A stretch of DNA of 64,000 bases from Chitinophagales bacterium (GTDB lineage Bacteria > Bacteroidota > Bacteroidia > Chitinophagales > Saprospiraceae): positions 124,001-188,000 of the forward strand of contig JAAFJY010000002.1 of NCBI GenBank assembly GCA_013299105.1. Reading direction: 5' to 3'. A program made the position numbers and the translations under genes. Below are positions 26,564-35,665 of the stretch, in pieces; position 1 is the first letter of the stretch; the number at the start of each line of letters is the position of its first letter. Below the pieces are notes generated by a model. It was not told the DNA's origin and did no database searches. It saw nothing but the letters and a program-made list of their open reading frames with translations.

Positions 26564-27523
26564 TTACTCTCCTTGAAGATTGGATGGAATTTCAATCATG
26601 AGTGACTTATCAGTTTCCACTTCATCAACTCTGCGGTTGTAAATCAGCAGCAATTCCTTAAAACTTCCTATTACCTTGTTTTTGTCAAAACTACTGATCT
26701 CATTGATGTTCTGCGAAACAAAACTTTCAATGCTTTCTACGGTTATTTGCTGTTCGATTGTTTGTTCAGCTATTTGTCTTGTACCAATTAGTTTGCCATC
26801 AGGCACCAAAAGAAAGGGTTTGAATCCCTGGCTGATGTTGTGGCGACATTTTTCGAAGACCGGGGGCATTGGTGCAACCGTTACATGAAAAGCCGTATGG
26901 CCAATTAGAAAGTCACCGGGACGTTGAGTTGGCAGATCAGCAGTGCTGCCACTTTCGTTTGAAACTTGAATGTTAGGAAAGCGCAAGGCCAGTTTTGCAC
27001 CTACCAAATGTTGCGCTAAATAACCTGCTTTTCCTTCGGCAGTTGCCTCAGTAAGCAAGTTATGGATGATGTGCCAGGTAGAAAGTGCAGGGTTAAACGT
27101 AAGTTTTATTTTCTGCCGATTGTGAAAATCGTTAATGCGGTCAACGAGAAATTGAATCATGGAATGCAGTATTTCGTTTCTTTTTTCCTGCGGTTCATTT
27201 TCAAGCTGAAGGGTTTTAAGCGCCGCCAATAAAGCCTTTATTTCTGCTGGGCCGCCTCGGTTAGTCCTTCCACCTTCTTTTGCAAAGGGTCTTTCATCCC
27301 CAAATTTTTTAAGAATTGAAGCAACAGCGGCACCACTTGCCCCCTTGATTTGCATTCCACCTGGTGCAACATGGGCACTGAAATCAAGGCTGTAATCTTC
27401 GCTTTGAAGTCGGGCTAAAACCACCAGCGCGGTAGCTATGCTGCCATTGGCAGGGCCATTATTAGCCTTTACAACTTTCAAAGAGCTGTACCAAGCTATA
27501 AATGCTTCAGGTGCTTGCTGCAT
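26564..27523 (-). CDS. putative type II restriction endonuclease (DUF4928 family)
   Basis: A 319-residue protein that matches the DUF4928 family by its N-terminal GSIATALVVLARLQSED, the Gly-rich block APGGMQIKGASGAAVASILK and the EGGRTNRGGPAEI segment. Members are found next to cytosine-5 DNA methyltransferases, and the partner here overlaps it by 17 bases (27507-27523), so translational coupling is expected. Catalytic residues were not assigned; the role as the cutting enzyme comes from context and family. It would cut unmethylated foreign DNA at the site modified by the neighbour. Confidence 0.7.
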   Translation of the reverse strand: MQQAPEAFIAWYSSLKVVKANNGPANGSIATALVVLARLQSEDYSLDFSAHVAPGGMQIKGASGAAVASILKKFGDERPFAKEGGRTNRGGPAEIKALLAALKTLQLENEPQEKRNEILHSMIQFLVDRINDFHNRQKIKLTFNPALSTWHIIHNLLTEATAEGKAGYLAQHLVGAKLALRFPNIQVSNESGSTADLPTQRPGDFLIGHTAFHVTVAPMPPVFEKCRHNISQGFKPFLLVPDGKLIGTRQIAEQTIEQQITVESIESFVSQNINEISSFDKNKVIGSFKELLLIYNRRVDEVETDKSLMIEIPSNLQGE

Positions 27524-28664
27524 ACATCTGTTTTGTATTCTGTGCCTGTTTTAGTTTTTCGATCTCAGGGTTTAAATAATTATCGGCTATCCATGAAACA
27601 ACTGGAACACAAACAGCGTCGCCAAAGCCAAATAAAGCCTCGTTAGCAGTTCCGGTTAGTGTAAAATCATCTGCACCCATTAGCCTGGCACACTCTTTTG
27701 GTGTCAATAACCGAATATTAATTTCGCCGTTTCCAACTTCTAAAAGTATTTGTCTCGCACTACCTCCTTTTGGAGTACGAAGGCAGCCAGCAATTCCATC
27801 AAAGCGGATTTCTGCCATTGATTTGCCGTTTCTTACACGCCTGAATGCAGTCAGATAAGAGTAATGTCTTTTTTCTTTCAGCGCTAAAATTTTGGAAAAA
27901 TGCCGTTCAAATGTTTGATTCAATAAGTAATCAACTCTTTCACGGCTCCACCAAATAGAAGCTGATTTTGAAACCTTTTCAATAACGCTACTCAAATCGT
28001 TATTTCTGGGCGGAAGTTTGGGCAATGCGGTGTTTATCGCCCAATGTATTTCAGGGTGTTGGTCGATGAATTCAATGAGTTTAGCTGGTCGCAATTCTGT
28101 TTCCAGCAATTGTTCTTCATGTTTCAAACTCGGTCCGTCAACTAGTCGACCAACAATAAACAACCTGACCCTGCTTTGCGGAACGAAATGAACTGCATCA
28201 ATCGTGAATGCATCAACTGCATAACCTTGCTGATTTAAGGCAATTAGCGCATCATTAAAATCTTGGCCCTTGTTTGAGCTGAGAAAACCTGCAACATTTT
28301 CAAGCAAAATCAGGGGCGGCTTTCGGTTGCCCATGCTTTGCAAAATGTCCACAAAACCCCAAAATGCCGATGAATGTTGGCCCTGAAGCCCTGCTCGGCG
28401 TCCGGCTAAAGACAAGTCGGTGCATGGAAAAGAAGCTGTTGCAAGGTCAACAGTTGGGATGTCGTTGCCACTTAGCTTATGGATGTCTTCTAATACAAAG
28501 TGATCGACGGAGTTTTGAAAATGGTTAAGATAAAGTTTACGTTTTACCGGGTCTATGTCGTTGGCGATCGTAGTTGTCCACCCGGCACGGTCAAGCCCTA
28601 TCCGCATCAGTCCAATACCTGCAAAGAATTCAGCTACTGTCTTATTTGAAGTTGAGTCAAGCAT
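27507..28664 (-). CDS. DNA (cytosine-5-)-methyltransferase
   Basis: A 385-residue C5 methyltransferase with all main motifs in order: motif I FFAGIGLMRIGLDRAGW, motif IV with the catalytic Cys ATASFPCTDLSLAGRRAG, motif VI LLENVAGF, motif VIII QSRVRLFIVG, the target-recognition region at about 200-310, then LLTPKECARLMGADDF and the C-terminal FGDAVCVPVVSWIA (motif X). It transfers a methyl group to cytosine in a specific duplex DNA site; the site cannot be read from sequence. It is upstream of and overlaps the nuclease gene, so protection is made first, as expected for an R-M system. Confidence 0.93.
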   Translation of the reverse strand: MLDSTSNKTVAEFFAGIGLMRIGLDRAGWTTTIANDIDPVKRKLYLNHFQNSVDHFVLEDIHKLSGNDIPTVDLATASFPCTDLSLAGRRAGLQGQHSSAFWGFVDILQSMGNRKPPLILLENVAGFLSSNKGQDFNDALIALNQQGYAVDAFTIDAVHFVPQSRVRLFIVGRLVDGPSLKHEEQLLETELRPAKLIEFIDQHPEIHWAINTALPKLPPRNNDLSSVIEKVSKSASIWWSRERVDYLLNQTFERHFSKILALKEKRHYSYLTAFRRVRNGKSMAEIRFDGIAGCLRTPKGGSARQILLEVGNGEINIRLLTPKECARLMGADDFTLTGTANEALFGFGDAVCVPVVSWIADNYLNPEIEKLKQAQNTKQMYAAST

Positions 28665-28870
28665 AACTGAAAATCAATCTACTTAAACGAAGGGTCTTTT
28701 ACTGTTGGGAACGGCTGGGCACATTCCAAGGCTGAACGCTTGCGTACAACCCACCGCACCTTTGCAAAGATATAAGGTAAAAGTTTACGCCGCTCTCGTT
28801 TCGACAAAAAAGTCAAACAAAATTTTTTCAAATGAGTGTTGCAACCACAAATTCTCCCAAAGTACCAACC

Positions 28871-28890
28871 CTAAAAGACTACTTCTAACT
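28871..28890 (+). repeat. right 20-bp direct repeat of the R-M island
   Basis: Identical to 26538-26557. Its last base is also the end of the xylanase stop codon (28890-28892 on the minus strand), so the island sits exactly at the 3' end of that gene. Confidence 0.9.
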
Positions 28891-31025
28891 CATTCCACAA
28901 TCAATTTCCCACTCCAAAAACGACCGCCTTTGAGCACGGCATTGAGCACATAAATGCCCTTGGCAGCAGGCAGCGGCAAATCAAACTGTGGCCCAGGTTG
29001 GGCGATTTGGCTCAACACTTGCCCTTGCAGATTGAGGACTTGTAGGTGCTCTGGTGCTTCGCTGAATTGCATGGCCAGTTGGCTGCCAGCGGGAGCAGGG
29101 TTGGCAAAGCGCGCTTTGAAATCGGGATCAATCACTTGGCGCGAGCCCACCGTGCCGCCACTGATGTTGAGTTGCAGGTCTTTGCTGAGGTCGATGGTGT
29201 CTATGGCCACATCGCGGCCGTCGTAGGAGACGGTGATTTTGTACTTGCCTTTGAAGCCCCGAATCTGGGCTTGCCCTTGGGCATTGGTTTGCAAGGTGCT
29301 GTTGGTCCACCACTTGTTGAACATCAGGTCCGAAACGGCCTGGACCGCTGGGCGTGGGGTCCAGTCAAAATTGAAAAATGGCGCATTGTCCAGCCAGTGG
29401 GCTCCCTGCCAAAAGCCCCAAGTCAAGAAGCCATCCATCGACTCGTGGCTGAAGCACATCGTGAGCAAGTCGGCAGTGTAACGGGCGGCCAGGCTGTCGT
29501 TGACCAGTTTTCCATAATCGTATTCGGTGATTTTGGCCCGTGCTCCGAAGGTCTGGTAAAAATCGTCGAGAATGGTTTTCACGTCGGTCATTGACACCAA
29601 ATTATTGCCCATGTGGGCTTGGAAACCGATGCCATCCAAGGGCGCACCTGCGTCTTTGATTTCTTTGAGGTATTGTTTGGTGCGTTCGTACAAGGGGTGG
29701 CCGGGCAAATTGCCTTGGTCAAGGGTGGTATAGTCGTTGATGTACAGGACCATTTTGGGGTCCAGTTGTTTGGCTTTTTTCATCATTTCGACGTAAAACT
29801 CACGCCCAGTCCGGTAACCCGCAGTACCCGCCAAGGCGTTGGCAATATCCTCGTTTTGGGTGATTTCGTTGAATACGTCCCAGTCACTCAATACGCCTTT
29901 CAAACCCGGCAGGGTCATCATGTTCTGCACCCGCTCGTTGATGCGGCGAGTCAAGTAGGCAGGGTTGGCACTGTTGGGCTTCATGTCTTTGGGCAGGTAA
30001 GTCCAGCCTGGCCATACAATGTTGTGGCCTCTCACGGTGATGTTGCGGTCGCGCAGCCATTTGGTGGTTTTCACGAGGTCGGCATTGCTAACAAACCAGC
30101 GCTCCTCCCAGGCATCCCATTTCAGGTCATTTTCAAAAACGACTTCATTGAAGCCATGCCCTTTGCCGTCAAAATTCAGAATTTTTTGCTCGTACGTGAA
30201 GTCTTGTCGGTTGTTTCCGGCAATGCGATTGGCAGTAATGGCCGAACCAAAGCGAAAGGCCTGGTCGATCATTTCCACTTTCACTTTCGCACCAGAAACT
30301 GGATCACCATTGAGTTTTTTGACCACAATACTCAGATCGGCTTTGCGGATTTTTTCAATGCGCTGCTCGGCTTCGGCCCGCCAGGGGGCATCGGGTTCGG
30401 AACCGCCGTAACCCTGGTATATTTGCAATGGCAGCTTATTCAATGGGTAGGCTCGACCAAAATTCAACAAACTTGGTGCCGCTACTTGAATGGTTTGATT
30501 TTTATAGGCCAAATGAAAACCAAAACTGAGTCCCCTGATCGCATAATCAAACTGCGCTTCAAAAGGAATCATGTAACGCCGCCATTGATTGCTGGGCTCG
30601 GCTACCAAAAGCACTTCTTTTTCGTAGGTATTGGCCCGTTCAGCAAAGAGGTTTAGCTTGCCTTTTTCCGCACCCACTACTCGCATCCAGACGGACAACA
30701 GCACCACATCCCCTTTGCGAATGGCAGCGCTGTTGTTCCAAACATTGCCCGCATCCCAAGGGTTATTCGCGGGGGCCCGGTTGAAGCTCAATTCGCGGTA
30801 CTTGCTGAAGCTTTGGCCTGCAATATCCAAGGTGCTGGAGGCAAGGATGCCATAAGCCCCCGCAGCATTCAAGGCCTGGGTTTCGTCGTTGAAAAACACC
30901 CAGGTGCCGCCACTCAGGCCGTTCTTGGTGCGCAACTCATCTTGCAAACCATTGTAATAGGTCGATTGGGCCAATGCCCACAGCTGAGTCAATAGAAATA
31001 GACAAAGCCAAATGATGTGTTTCAT
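28890..31025 (-). CDS. secreted endo-1,4-beta-xylanase, GH10, with T9SS sorting domain
   Basis: A 711-residue exported glycoside hydrolase. Residues 1-19 are a signal peptide (IIWLCLFLLTQLWALAQ). Residues about 25-190 resemble a carbohydrate-binding module (GKLNLFAERANTYEKE, YMIPFEAQFDYAIRGLSFGF). The GH10 barrel spans about 230-590: RGHNIVWPGWTYLP, the acid/base Glu in DWDVFNEIT (about 387) and the nucleophile Glu in AKITEYDYG (about 500). The end (GIYVLNAVLKGGRFWSGKLI) is a type A T9SS sorting signal. It cleaves xylan backbones outside the cell. Inserted R-M island touches its stop codon. Confidence 0.92.
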   Translation of the reverse strand: MKHIIWLCLFLLTQLWALAQSTYYNGLQDELRTKNGLSGGTWVFFNDETQALNAAGAYGILASSTLDIAGQSFSKYRELSFNRAPANNPWDAGNVWNNSAAIRKGDVVLLSVWMRVVGAEKGKLNLFAERANTYEKEVLLVAEPSNQWRRYMIPFEAQFDYAIRGLSFGFHLAYKNQTIQVAAPSLLNFGRAYPLNKLPLQIYQGYGGSEPDAPWRAEAEQRIEKIRKADLSIVVKKLNGDPVSGAKVKVEMIDQAFRFGSAITANRIAGNNRQDFTYEQKILNFDGKGHGFNEVVFENDLKWDAWEERWFVSNADLVKTTKWLRDRNITVRGHNIVWPGWTYLPKDMKPNSANPAYLTRRINERVQNMMTLPGLKGVLSDWDVFNEITQNEDIANALAGTAGYRTGREFYVEMMKKAKQLDPKMVLYINDYTTLDQGNLPGHPLYERTKQYLKEIKDAGAPLDGIGFQAHMGNNLVSMTDVKTILDDFYQTFGARAKITEYDYGKLVNDSLAARYTADLLTMCFSHESMDGFLTWGFWQGAHWLDNAPFFNFDWTPRPAVQAVSDLMFNKWWTNSTLQTNAQGQAQIRGFKGKYKITVSYDGRDVAIDTIDLSKDLQLNISGGTVGSRQVIDPDFKARFANPAPAGSQLAMQFSEAPEHLQVLNLQGQVLSQIAQPGPQFDLPLPAAKGIYVLNAVLKGGRFWSGKLIVE

Positions 31026-31246
31026 GTTTGTTTTGTTTGTGCGGGTTCGCGTATTGTCAAGACACCTAAAACGGTATGCCTTACTGCTTCCCTACCTGCT
31101 TTTCCACATATTATTTTGCTAAATCTGCATTTTTTGACGAACATTCTGTACTTTAATGCCTTTATAAATCAAAATTTCAGCATTTGGCAGCAAAGCAAAA
31201 TCACCTACTCTGGTGAAGCCCTGCCAATCACACAAACTTTTTCAGC

Positions 31247-33082
31247 ATGGAACTGCGCAGGTTGTTTGATTTTATCCACTATCAGCTCAAAGAAAAACCA
31301 CAGGACAAAGCCTTCGGCTCCAAAGTAAATGGGGCGTGGACCTATTACAGCACCGCCCAAATCATTGAGCAAGCCAACAAAGTCAGCCGGGGTTTGCTCA
31401 AACTGGGCATCAAACCTGGTGACCGCATCGGGGTAGCCGTGACCCAAAATCGACCTGAGTGGGCGATCCTTGACATCGGTATCCAGCAAATCGGTGGTAT
31501 CAACGTACCCGTTTATCCAACCATCACGGCCGAGGATTATACTTATATCTTCAATGACTCGGAAACCCGCCTGGTGTTCGTGGGCGGGGGCGATTTGTTC
31601 CACAAGGTCAAGAAAGCCCAAGCCAATGTTCCATCTTTGGAAGAGGTTTATTCTTTTGACGAGGTGAATGGACAACCACATTGGACGGAAATTTTTTCGG
31701 ATGAAGGCCAGGCCGAAGTGGAAGCCCTGATGGCCCAGGTCAAGCCTGAACAACTGGCCACCATCATTTATACTTCTGGCACAACGGGCGTACCCAAAGG
31801 CGTAATGCTCAGTCACAACAATGTGGTGAGCAATGTAATGGCGGGGCAGCGCTTGTTTCCGATCTACCCCGGTCAGCGTACCCTGAGCTTTTTACCTTTG
31901 TGCCACATCTACGAAAGGGCCGTTTTGTACCTCTACACCCACAAGGGGGCCTCGGTAACTTTCACGGGTACCGACAACCTTGGCGGCGAAAGTGGCGACC
32001 TGATGGCGATCAAACCCCATTTTTTCACCACCGTTCCGCGCTTGCTGGAAAAAGTTTATGAACGCATTTATGGCAAGGGCTTGGAACTGACAGGAGCCAA
32101 GAAAAAACTATTCTTCTGGGCCTTGGGCCTCACCGAGTCTTACGATTTTCAATACAAGCCCAAGGGCTGGAAAGCCATCCAATGGGCCATTGCCGACAAG
32201 CTGATTTTCAGCAAGTGGCGGGCAGCCTTGGGCGGCAATTTGCAAGGTATCATGACGGGCGCAGCGGCTTGCCCGGCCAAAATTGCCCAAGTCTTTTCGG
32301 CAGCAGGCATCCCAATTCGCGAAGGGTATGGCTTGACCGAGACTTCGCCAGTATTGACCGCCAACTTGTTTGTAGAAGATGGTGCCATGTTGGGCACTGT
32401 TGGCCCGGCCATTGACGGGGTAGAATTGCTCATTGACGAATCAGATGGCATTTACCGCCCTGGTGAAGGCGAAATCCTCGCTCATGGCCCCAATGTGATG
32501 ATGGGTTACTACCGCAAGCAAGAAGCCACCGATGCCGTGATGAAAACCGTGAATGGCAAAACCTACTTCTGCACGGGCGACATCGGCACCTTGGTAAAGG
32601 GTCCGGGTGGAAAAATGTTCTTGAAAATCACTGACCGCAAAAAGGAATTGCTCAAAACCTCAGGCGGCAAGTACGTGGCTCCGACGCCGATCGAAAGCAA
32701 ATTCCGCGAAAACTTCTTGGTGGAGCAAATGATGGTGGTAGGCGAGCAACGTAAGTTCGTTTCAGCCCTTATCGTACCGGCTGAACCCGTCTTGAAAGAC
32801 TGGTGCAAGGAAAACGACATTCCCTGGACCAGCCTGCATGATATGATCCACAATCCCAGGGTGATCGCCAAATACCAAGAAATCGTGAACCAGGTCAATC
32901 CAGGCTTCAGCCACATTGAGCAAATCAAGGAATTCCGCCTGCTAGATGAAATGTGGGAGCCTGTGAAGGCTGATGGTAGCGAAGCCGAGCTCACGCCAAC
33001 CATGAAGCTCAAGCGCAGGGTGATTATGGAAAAATACGGCAATGTGATCGAGGGCATCTACTCCGATGGCGTTTCGGCTTGA
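31247..33082 (+). CDS. long-chain acyl-CoA synthetase (AMP-dependent)
   Basis: A 611-residue AMP-forming ligase of the FadD/ACSL type. The phosphate loop is ATIIYTSGTTGVPKGVMLSH (about 180), the second core motif is REGYGLTETSPV, and the hinge/C-domain has YFCTGDIGTL, KITDRKKELLKTSGGKYVAP. It activates fatty acids to acyl-CoA via acyl-AMP at the cytoplasmic face of the membrane. Length and motif spacing match the Bacteroidota long-chain enzymes of about 600 residues. A terminator follows at once, so it is a single-gene unit. Confidence 0.9.
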   Translation: MELRRLFDFIHYQLKEKPQDKAFGSKVNGAWTYYSTAQIIEQANKVSRGLLKLGIKPGDRIGVAVTQNRPEWAILDIGIQQIGGINVPVYPTITAEDYTYIFNDSETRLVFVGGGDLFHKVKKAQANVPSLEEVYSFDEVNGQPHWTEIFSDEGQAEVEALMAQVKPEQLATIIYTSGTTGVPKGVMLSHNNVVSNVMAGQRLFPIYPGQRTLSFLPLCHIYERAVLYLYTHKGASVTFTGTDNLGGESGDLMAIKPHFFTTVPRLLEKVYERIYGKGLELTGAKKKLFFWALGLTESYDFQYKPKGWKAIQWAIADKLIFSKWRAALGGNLQGIMTGAAACPAKIAQVFSAAGIPIREGYGLTETSPVLTANLFVEDGAMLGTVGPAIDGVELLIDESDGIYRPGEGEILAHGPNVMMGYYRKQEATDAVMKTVNGKTYFCTGDIGTLVKGPGGKMFLKITDRKKELLKTSGGKYVAPTPIESKFRENFLVEQMMVVGEQRKFVSALIVPAEPVLKDWCKENDIPWTSLHDMIHNPRVIAKYQEIVNQVNPGFSHIEQIKEFRLLDEMWEPVKADGSEAELTPTMKLKRRVIMEKYGNVIEGIYSDGVSA

Positions 33083-33100
33083 TGCGTTTTGCTGAAAATA

Positions 33101-33141
33101 AAAAGCCCCCAAGCGAAGTAAAATTCAGCTTGGGGGCTTTT
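33101..33141 (+). terminator. terminator after the acyl-CoA synthetase gene
   Basis: AAAAGCCCCCAAGC (33101-33114) pairs perfectly with GCTTGGGGGCTTTT (33128-33141), with further T residues after it. Confidence 0.9.
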
Positions 33142-33254
33142 TTATGGGTTATACCCAAGCAATAGTAGGTTTTTTGAAAACTTCGGAGAAGTTTTTGCAG
33201 CTGAGAATTTTGTGATTTTCATGTTGAATATGAAGCGTTTATGACCGCGAAGCG

Positions 33255-33352
33255 GGCCAATTCTCTAATTCTTTCAAATTCTAGTTTTGACAAAATTGAT
33301 CAACGTCACACAAGAAATTCTGTAATCCTGCAAATTCTGGTTTAGACAAAAA
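33255..33352 (-). repeat. repeat family A, inverted copy
   Basis: On the minus strand this reads like the copies at 7495 and 35317: TGTCTAAACCAGAATTTGCA at the start, then TGTGACGTTGATCAATTTTG and CTAGAATTTGAAAGAATTAG. It is bounded by CGCGAAGCGGGCC on its far side. The 585-base gap from 33083 to 33667 contains the terminator, this copy, a family B copy at 33497 and otherwise no gene. Confidence 0.7.
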
Positions 33353-33496
33353 TGTGGTTCAGATAAAAAAGCACCTCGTTTGATTCTTGATAACGTCTTT
33401 CTCCGAAGTTTTCAGAGGTTTTGTGCATTTCAAACTAATTTTCTAATGTCACGGCTCACGGCAAGAACTTATCAATTGAAAATTTCAAAAATATCA

Positions 33497-33595
33497 ACCC
33501 GTGCAAACGAGCATACAAAATAGGACAAAATTCCCCAGCAAGCCCTAAATCGTATGTCGTATGTCGTCTATCGTATGTTAAAAAAACATACCGAA
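33497..33595 (+). repeat. repeat family B, copy 1
   Basis: Contains AACCCGTGCAAACGAGCATA, TTCCCCAGCAAGCCCTAAAT and GTCGTCTATCGTATGTTAAA. Close copies are at 35537-35648 (same strand), 41828-41890 and 56602-56680 (opposite strand). Two of the copies flank the beta-CASP gene. Confidence 0.75.
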
Positions 33596-33667
33596 TAAAC
33601 CACGACTCACGCGTTGACCAATGATTTATACAAAACAAGTAGTTGACGAGGTGGACGAGCATATAGC

Positions 33668-35077
33668 TCAAAGTGTGATCTCTTCCCCCAATTCCGGCGC
33701 ATGTACCCCTACAAAGCCATACTTACTGAGCATTCCTTTGAATGCATCTTGGGCCTCAGGATCGCCGTGCACGAGGAATACTTTTTTGGCTGAATTACGC
33801 TGGTTTTTCAAAAACTCCAACAACTCCAGGCGGTCAGCGTGGGCAGAAAAGGAGTCCATGATTTCTACCCTTGCCTTGACGGGCTTCCAATCTCCAAACA
33901 GCTTGAGTTCCTCAGCACCATCGCGCAAGCGACCTGCGGGCGTATCAGGGGCCGCGTAGCCCACAATCAAAACGGTATTGGAAGGATCGTCCACCCCGTG
34001 ATACAGGTGGTGTTTGATGCGCCCTGCGTTGGCCATACCCGAAGAAGCGATGATGATGCAGGCTTCGTCGGATTGGTTGAGTTTTTTGGAATCCTCCGTT
34101 TTGCGGATGTAATGCAGGCCATTGAATCCAAAAGGGTTTTCATCGTCAATGATGTATTCAGTCAGTTCGTCGTCGAAACATTCGGGATGCGAGCTGAAAA
34201 TATCGGTGGCATTGATCGCCAATGGGCTGTCGATGTAAACGGGAATGCGCGGCAACAAGTCTTCGTTGGCCAGTTGATTGAGGATGTATACGATCTCCTG
34301 GGTACGCCCCACGCTGAAAGCTGGGATCAAGAGTTTGCCACGTTTTTCTAGGCAAGTTTCGCGGATGATGTCGACCAAGTGGCCCGTTTCCTGGGGTGCG
34401 CTTTCGTGTTCTTTGTCGCCATAAGTGGACTCGCAAATGACATAATCCGCCTCGGGCATGGCTTGCGGATCACGCAAAATGGGTCGATTTGGGCGGCCCA
34501 CGTCGCCAGAAAAGCCCAAACGGGTAGTTTTGTTGTCTTCCTTCACAAGCAAGCTTACACTGGCACTGCCTAGGATATGTCCTGCATCTCGGAACATCAC
34601 TTGTACACCAGGGCTGATGTTGAACCACTTATCATAAGGATAGGAGTGAAACAACTCCATGGTACGCTGCACATCCTCGCGGGTGTAGATGGGTTCTTCG
34701 TAGGGCTTATCGTCATAAGCGCGATTTTTTTGCGCCCGTTTTTGTTGATAAGCCACTTCGCGCTCCTGGATCATGGCGCTGTCCATGAGCATGATGCTGG
34801 CCAGACTGCGAGTAGCATGGGTAGCGTGGATGGTTCCTTTAAAACCGTCTTTGACCAATTTAGGAATTCGTCCAGCGTGGTCGATATGGGCGTGCGACAA
34901 AATCAGGCAATCAATCATTTTAGGATCAAACAGCCAAGTGGCGTTGAAATCGGCCATGTTTTCGGCGTGGCCTTGGTATAATCCGCAATCTAATAATATG
35001 GTGTACCCATTTTCCAGGGTCAACAAATGGCAACTTCCCGTAACCTCACGGGCAGCCCCGCAGAATTTGATTTTCAT
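33668..35077 (-). CDS. metallo-beta-lactamase / beta-CASP RNA nuclease
   Basis: A 469-residue protein of the CPSF73/YSH1-like group. The metal-binding HxHxDH is seen as LILSHAHIDHAGRIP, with the later AGHILGSASV and GFSGDVGRP. The beta-CASP cap holds IPAFSVGRTQEIVYILNQL and SSGMANAGRIKHH, and the last His in DSFSAHADRLELLEF. These features indicate an endo/5'-exoribonuclease acting on RNA in the cytoplasm. Start set at 35077 (MKIKFCGAAREVTG), since the 13 extra upstream codons are not part of the family. Repeat elements lie on both sides. Confidence 0.9.
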   Translation of the reverse strand: MKIKFCGAAREVTGSCHLLTLENGYTILLDCGLYQGHAENMADFNATWLFDPKMIDCLILSHAHIDHAGRIPKLVKDGFKGTIHATHATRSLASIMLMDSAMIQEREVAYQQKRAQKNRAYDDKPYEEPIYTREDVQRTMELFHSYPYDKWFNISPGVQVMFRDAGHILGSASVSLLVKEDNKTTRLGFSGDVGRPNRPILRDPQAMPEADYVICESTYGDKEHESAPQETGHLVDIIRETCLEKRGKLLIPAFSVGRTQEIVYILNQLANEDLLPRIPVYIDSPLAINATDIFSSHPECFDDELTEYIIDDENPFGFNGLHYIRKTEDSKKLNQSDEACIIIASSGMANAGRIKHHLYHGVDDPSNTVLIVGYAAPDTPAGRLRDGAEELKLFGDWKPVKARVEIMDSFSAHADRLELLEFLKNQRNSAKKVFLVHGDPEAQDAFKGMLSKYGFVGVHAPELGEEITL

Positions 35078-35100
35078 GGCGGTTTCTTTATATTTGAGCC

Positions 35101-35215
35101 AAAATAAGGTGAACAAATTTGCTTTTGAGGTTTAGCGAAAAAAGAACACAACTTCCTTTTAGTCAGCTGCTTTTCTTTTTTCACTAAACCCAAATCCGTT
35201 CACCTCATTTTTTTA
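35101..35215 (+). repeat. palindromic repeat family E, copy 2
   Basis: A long imperfect palindrome. Inner stem GTTTAGCGAAAAAAGAA (35132-35148) pairs with TTCTTTTTTCACTAAAC (about 35174-35190), 16 of 17 positions. Outer arms GGTGAACAAATTTG and CAAATCCGTTCACC also pair, 12 of 14. The middle carries the shared core GAACACAACTTCC. It stands just upstream of the beta-CASP gene start, in the 588-base gap from 35078 to 35665. Confidence 0.8.
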
Positions 35216-35316
35216 CGCTCCCTTTGATATGGCTGCCAAAATAACAAATGTGGGGGATTTGTAGCGCGAATATTTTGGGGAGGCAAGACGGTGCAAAGAA
35301 TCAAGTGCGACTTTTT

Positions 35317-35445
35317 TTGTCTAAACTAGAATTTTTGTCTAAACCAGAATTTTCAGAATTACAGAATTGCAGAATTACTTGCATGACGTTGACCGAATTT
35401 TACTAAACCAGAATTTGAAAGAATTAGAGAATTGGCCCGCTTCAC
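35317..35445 (+). repeat. repeat family A, copy 3
   Basis: TTGTCTAAACTAGAATTTTT is followed by a second GTCTAAACCAGAATTTTCAG unit, an ACAGAATTGCAGAATTAC stretch, then GCATGACGTTGACCGAATTT and CTAAACCAGAATTTGAAAGA. This copy has an internal duplication of its first unit. Confidence 0.7.
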
Positions 35446-35536
35446 GGCCTAGGCGTGACACGGCGTGCGACCTAGACACTGCATGTTCACTATAAAAATC
35501 ACAGCTACAGAAATTTATCCGAAGTTTTCAGAATCT

Positions 35537-35648
35537 CAAGCCGTGCAAACGAGAACCTAAAACTTGACGAATTTCCCCAGCGAGCCCCTAAATCATCTGT
35601 CGTAAGACGTATGTCGTCTATCGTATGTCAAAAAAACATGCCGAACTA
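35537..35648 (+). repeat. repeat family B, copy 2
   Basis: Carries AAGCCGTGCAAACGAGAACC, ATTTCCCCAGCGAGCCCCTA and TATGTCGTCTATCGTATGTC in the same order and spacing as the copy at 33497. No gene is seen in the rest of the gap. Confidence 0.75.
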
Positions 35649-35665
35649 ACCAGAACTAACTTTAC

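Larger units (their letters stand above)
26558..28890. mobile_element. restriction-modification island bounded by 20-bp direct repeats
   Basis: A 2.3-kb segment carrying only the R and M genes, flanked by perfect 20-bp direct repeats (26538-26557 and 28871-28890). Removing the segment and one repeat restores a simple convergent junction between the TPR-like gene and the xylanase gene. No integrase or transposase is in the segment. Bases 28665-28870 between the M gene and the right repeat show no gene. Insertion by a site-specific or homology-assisted event is inferred. Confidence 0.7.

Noticed and set aside
28705-28953. 82-codon plus-strand open frame at the right end of the R-M island
   Set aside because: It runs across the direct repeat into the xylanase gene on the opposite strand and shows no coding character.
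29613-30656. 347-codon plus-strand open frame
   Set aside because: It is the complement of the GH10 xylanase gene, whose motifs are beyond doubt, and its translation has no family character.
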